Positions 3,842-6,094 of a stretch of DNA of 6,094 nucleotides are shown in pieces. Numbering within the stretch: position 1 is the stretch's first letter; every line of letters starts with the position of its first letter. Source of the stretch: Streptomyces lilacinus (lineage in GTDB: Bacteria > Actinomycetota > Actinomycetes > Streptomycetales > Streptomycetaceae); assembly GCA_000715685.1 (NCBI GenBank), contig KL569503.1:10075-16168 (forward strand), read 5' to 3'. The notes under the pieces are model-generated. The model saw nothing but the letters and a program-made list of their open reading frames with translations, was not told the DNA's origin and made no database searches. A program made the translations under genes and the position numbers.

Positions 3842-6033
3842 TGACTCTGTCGCACGTGGACACCGAGGCGGAAGCCGCCGCCGACCAGGCCCTTCCCGGG
3901 CCCTCGCACGGCCGCCGGACCCTTCTCGCCGGTTCCTTCTGCCTGCTCCTGGCCGTCCTCGTGCTCGCCGCCCTCTCCCTGTCCGTCGGCGCCGGCGAGG
4001 TCGGCCCCGGCGACGTCCTGGACTACCTGCTCGGCCGCGACGGCGCCCGCGCCGACGCCCGCCTGTCCCTCGTCGTCGGCGACCTGCGCATCCCGCGCAC
4101 GCTGACCGCACTGCTCGTCGGCGCCGCGCTCGGCACCTCCGGCAGCCTGCTCCAGGCCGTCACCCGCAACCCCCTCGCCGAGACCGGCCTGCTCGGCGTC
4201 AACGCGGGCGCCTCGCTCGGCGTCGTCGTCGGCATCGCCTTCCTCGGCGTGCAGAGCGGCTACGGCCATCTGCTGTGGGCCTTCGGCGGTGCCATCGTCG
4301 CCAGCGGACTCGTCCTGCTCATCGCCGGGCGGCGCGGCGGCGGATCGCCGATGCGGCTGGTCCTGGCCGGCTCCGCGCTGGGTGCCACCTTCGGCGGCGT
4401 CACCAGCGTCATCGTCGTCAACTCCGCCGAGACCTACGACCGCTTCCGCTTCTGGGTGCTCGGCTCCCTCGCCGGCGTCGAGGGCCACGACAAGCTGGTG
4501 AGCCTGCTGCCCGTGCTCGCCCTCGGCTTCCTCGTGGCGCTGCTCGTCGCCCGACCGCTGTCCGCGCTGGCCCTCGGCGACGACCTCGCCCGGGGGCTGG
4601 GCCACCGGCCCTCGCTCATCCGCGTCGTGGTGGCGGTGGCGGTCACCCTGCTCACCGCCTCCGCCGTCGCGCTGGTCGGGCCCATCTCCTTCCTCGGCCT
4701 GCTCGCCGGGTTCCTCGCCCGGGCGATCACCGGGCCCCGCCTCACCGCCCAGATCGTCCTCGCCGGACTCATCGGCGCCGGCGTGCTGACCGGCGCGGAC
4801 GTCCTGGCCAGGGTCGTCTCCCGGCCGTTCGAGGCGCCGGTCTCCGTCGTCATCGCCCTCATCGGCGCACCCGTTCTCATCGGCATCGTCCGCTCCCGAC
4901 GGCTCGGCGCGATGGGCATGACCGACCCCGCCACCGAGGAGGGCGCACCGCCGAAGCGGCGCTTCGCCCTCCCGTCGCCGCGGCCGCTCCGACAGCGCAA
5001 GGAGCGGGCCGACAGCCTCGTCCTGCGCGGCGGCGCGCTGTCGGTGCTGCTGCCGCGCCGGGCCGCGCTCGCCGCGCTCGCCCTCGCCGCGCTGCTCGTC
5101 GCCGCCGTCGTCTGGTCCGCGTACGCCGGCCAGAGCGAGATGGGCCTCGGCCGGACCTTCAACGCCGTCTTCGGCTCCGGCGACCGCTTCGACGTCCTGC
5201 TGGTGCAGAAGTTCCGGCTCGGCCGGATCGTCGCCGGCCTCACCGCCGGAGCGGCCCTGGGGCTCGCCGGTTGCCTCACCCAGACCCTCGCCCGCAACCG
5301 CCTCGCCACCCCCGAACTGCTCGGCGTCAACGACGGCGCCACCGCGGCCGTCCTCCTCTCCACGACGCTCACCGGCACGTTCGGCGCCTGGTGGGCGGGG
5401 CCCGTGGGCGCCCTCGTGGCCGTGCTCGTCGTGACCGCCGTCTCCGGCGGCCTCGGGCAGCGCGGCTACCGCGTCCTGGTCGTGGGCCTGGCCATGTCGG
5501 CCCTCGCCTCGGCCGTCACCCAGGTCGTGCTCTCCCGCCGCTCCCTCAGCTCGGCGAGCTCCCTCTACGTATGGACCTCCGGCAGCCTCAACGGCCGCGG
5601 CTACGAGGTCGCCGTCCCCGTCCTCATCGGCCTCGCGGTGCTCGTCCCGCTCGCGCTCGTCGTCGCCCGACAGCTCAACGTGCTGCGCTTCGACGACTCC
5701 ACGGCGTCCTCACTGGGCGTGGCGCCGGGGCGGGTGCGGATGCTGTGCCTGCTGCTCGCGGTGGGGCTGGCGGGCCTGGCGGTCGGTATCTGCGGGCCGG
5801 TGGGCTTCGTGGCGCTGGCGGCACCGGTCGTCGCGGGGCGGCTGGCGGGGCCGCTGCGGGTGCCGGTGCTGGGGTCGATGTTCACGGGGGCCGTGCTGAT
5901 TGTTTTGGCGGACACGGTGGGGCGGATCGTCTTCGACGGGGTGGAGGTGCCGGTGGGCATTGTCACGACGGTTCTTGGCGGACCGTTCCTGCTGTGGGTG
6001 CTGCTGGGGCGGTCGGCGGCGACGCGGGTTTAG
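3841..6033 (+). CDS. Fused two-domain FecCD/BtuC-type iron-siderophore ABC transporter permease (FhuB-like)
   Basis: This 730-residue inner-membrane protein holds two FecCD permease units in one chain, as in FhuB (about 660 residues in E. coli), so one polypeptide forms the whole translocation channel. Unit 1 spans about 29-350, unit 2 about 405-727, each probably with ten membrane helices. A charged cytoplasmic linker (about 351-400, rich in Arg/Lys/Pro) joins them. Each unit has the family signature: RIPRTLTALLVGAALG...RNPLAETGLLGVNAGA (83-124) and RIVAGLTAGAALG...RNRLATPELLGVNDGA (462-500). The loops facing the ATPase are GPISFLGLLAGFLAR (280-294) and GPVGFVALAAPVVAGR (652-667); both lack the usual Pro-His. 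The iron box marks it as siderophore uptake, but the siderophore is not determinable. It would need a lipoprotein and an ATPase; neither is in the window, and a hairpin follows the stop. ATG 3841 is the only upstream start possible. The last 110 codons switch from C-ending to G-ending usage. Confidence 0.93.
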   Translation: MTLSHVDTEAEAAADQALPGPSHGRRTLLAGSFCLLLAVLVLAALSLSVGAGEVGPGDVLDYLLGRDGARADARLSLVVGDLRIPRTLTALLVGAALGTSGSLLQAVTRNPLAETGLLGVNAGASLGVVVGIAFLGVQSGYGHLLWAFGGAIVASGLVLLIAGRRGGGSPMRLVLAGSALGATFGGVTSVIVVNSAETYDRFRFWVLGSLAGVEGHDKLVSLLPVLALGFLVALLVARPLSALALGDDLARGLGHRPSLIRVVVAVAVTLLTASAVALVGPISFLGLLAGFLARAITGPRLTAQIVLAGLIGAGVLTGADVLARVVSRPFEAPVSVVIALIGAPVLIGIVRSRRLGAMGMTDPATEEGAPPKRRFALPSPRPLRQRKERADSLVLRGGALSVLLPRRAALAALALAALLVAAVVWSAYAGQSEMGLGRTFNAVFGSGDRFDVLLVQKFRLGRIVAGLTAGAALGLAGCLTQTLARNRLATPELLGVNDGATAAVLLSTTLTGTFGAWWAGPVGALVAVLVVTAVSGGLGQRGYRVLVVGLAMSALASAVTQVVLSRRSLSSASSLYVWTSGSLNGRGYEVAVPVLIGLAVLVPLALVVARQLNVLRFDDSTASSLGVAPGRVRMLCLLLAVGLAGLAVGICGPVGFVALAAPVVAGRLAGPLRVPVLGSMFTGAVLIVLADTVGRIVFDGVEVPVGIVTTVLGGPFLLWVLLGRSAATRV

Positions 6034-6072
6034 GCCTCCGGCGGTTCTTCCCCCACCCGCCCCCTCCCGTAA

Positions 6073-6089
6073 CCGGGGCTCCGCCCCGG
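6073..6089. terminator. Hairpin terminator after the permease gene
   Basis: CCGGGGC, TCC loop, GCCCCGG: a 7-bp perfect stem starting 40 bases after the permease stop, followed by GACCCC. This hairpin type recurs widely at gene ends in Streptomyces chromosomes. It suggests the permease is transcribed alone or is last in its unit. Confidence 0.65.
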
Positions 6090-6094
6090 ACCCC

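Noticed and set aside
3823..4605. Minus-strand open frame (260 codons) opposite the permease start
   Set aside because: Its Gly/Glu/Gln/Ala-rich translation is the typical antisense of a C-ending-codon membrane protein gene, and it has no start signals.
1..6094. Mobile element, tRNA, CRISPR array or biosynthetic cluster
   Set aside because: I found no terminal repeats, transposase or integrase motifs, tRNA folds, regular repeat-spacer units or assembly-line enzymes. The five genes do not form an evident single pathway.

Overview
The window is very GC-rich DNA whose codons end almost always in G or C. It carries a DmdR/IdeR-type iron box, a TTGACC/TAnnnT promoter, compact hairpin terminators and an XRE/NB-ARC regulator. 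Together these point to an actinomycete, most likely Streptomyces or a close relative. No mobile element, tRNA, rRNA or CRISPR array is visible. I see five protein genes, one cut by the left edge of the window.

Left part (1-2391). A DapF-fold gene on the minus strand runs off the left edge. It is divergent from a plus-strand regulator with an N-terminal XRE helix-turn-helix, an NB-ARC ATPase and a winged-helix region, but no TPR tail. The DapF-like protein keeps the first catalytic cysteine and the family framework. The second catalytic cysteine and most of the substrate-binding Asn/Glu/Arg positions are replaced, so it is probably not an ordinary diaminopimelate epimerase. The roughly 300-base divergent intergenic region holds a good promoter for the regulator and an inverted repeat upstream of it. 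The regulator ends in a strong 10-bp-stem hairpin shared with the convergent gene on the other side.

Middle part (2392-3685). Two minus-strand genes lie in tandem, separated by 120 bases: a small secreted peptidoglycan-binding-domain protein with four cysteines, and upstream of it a 251-residue short-chain dehydrogenase/reductase with an atypical GGxxxNxG cofactor loop. The 120-base gap contains a perfect 12-bp palindrome and a second inverted repeat.

Right part (3686-6094). Divergent from the reductase is one long gene for a fused, two-domain FecCD/BtuC (FhuB-type) iron-siderophore permease. A 19-bp iron box covers its putative -10 element and reaches its start codon. There is no room for a ribosome-binding site, so the message is probably leaderless and iron-repressed. 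A terminator-like hairpin lies about 40 bases after its stop, so no ATPase or binding-protein gene follows directly inside the window.

The likeliest coherent biology is an iron-repressed siderophore uptake permease beside unrelated housekeeping or accessory genes. The most unusual item is the DapF-like protein with a remodelled active site, divergent from an NB-ARC regulator. I see no proof of a new multi-gene system.
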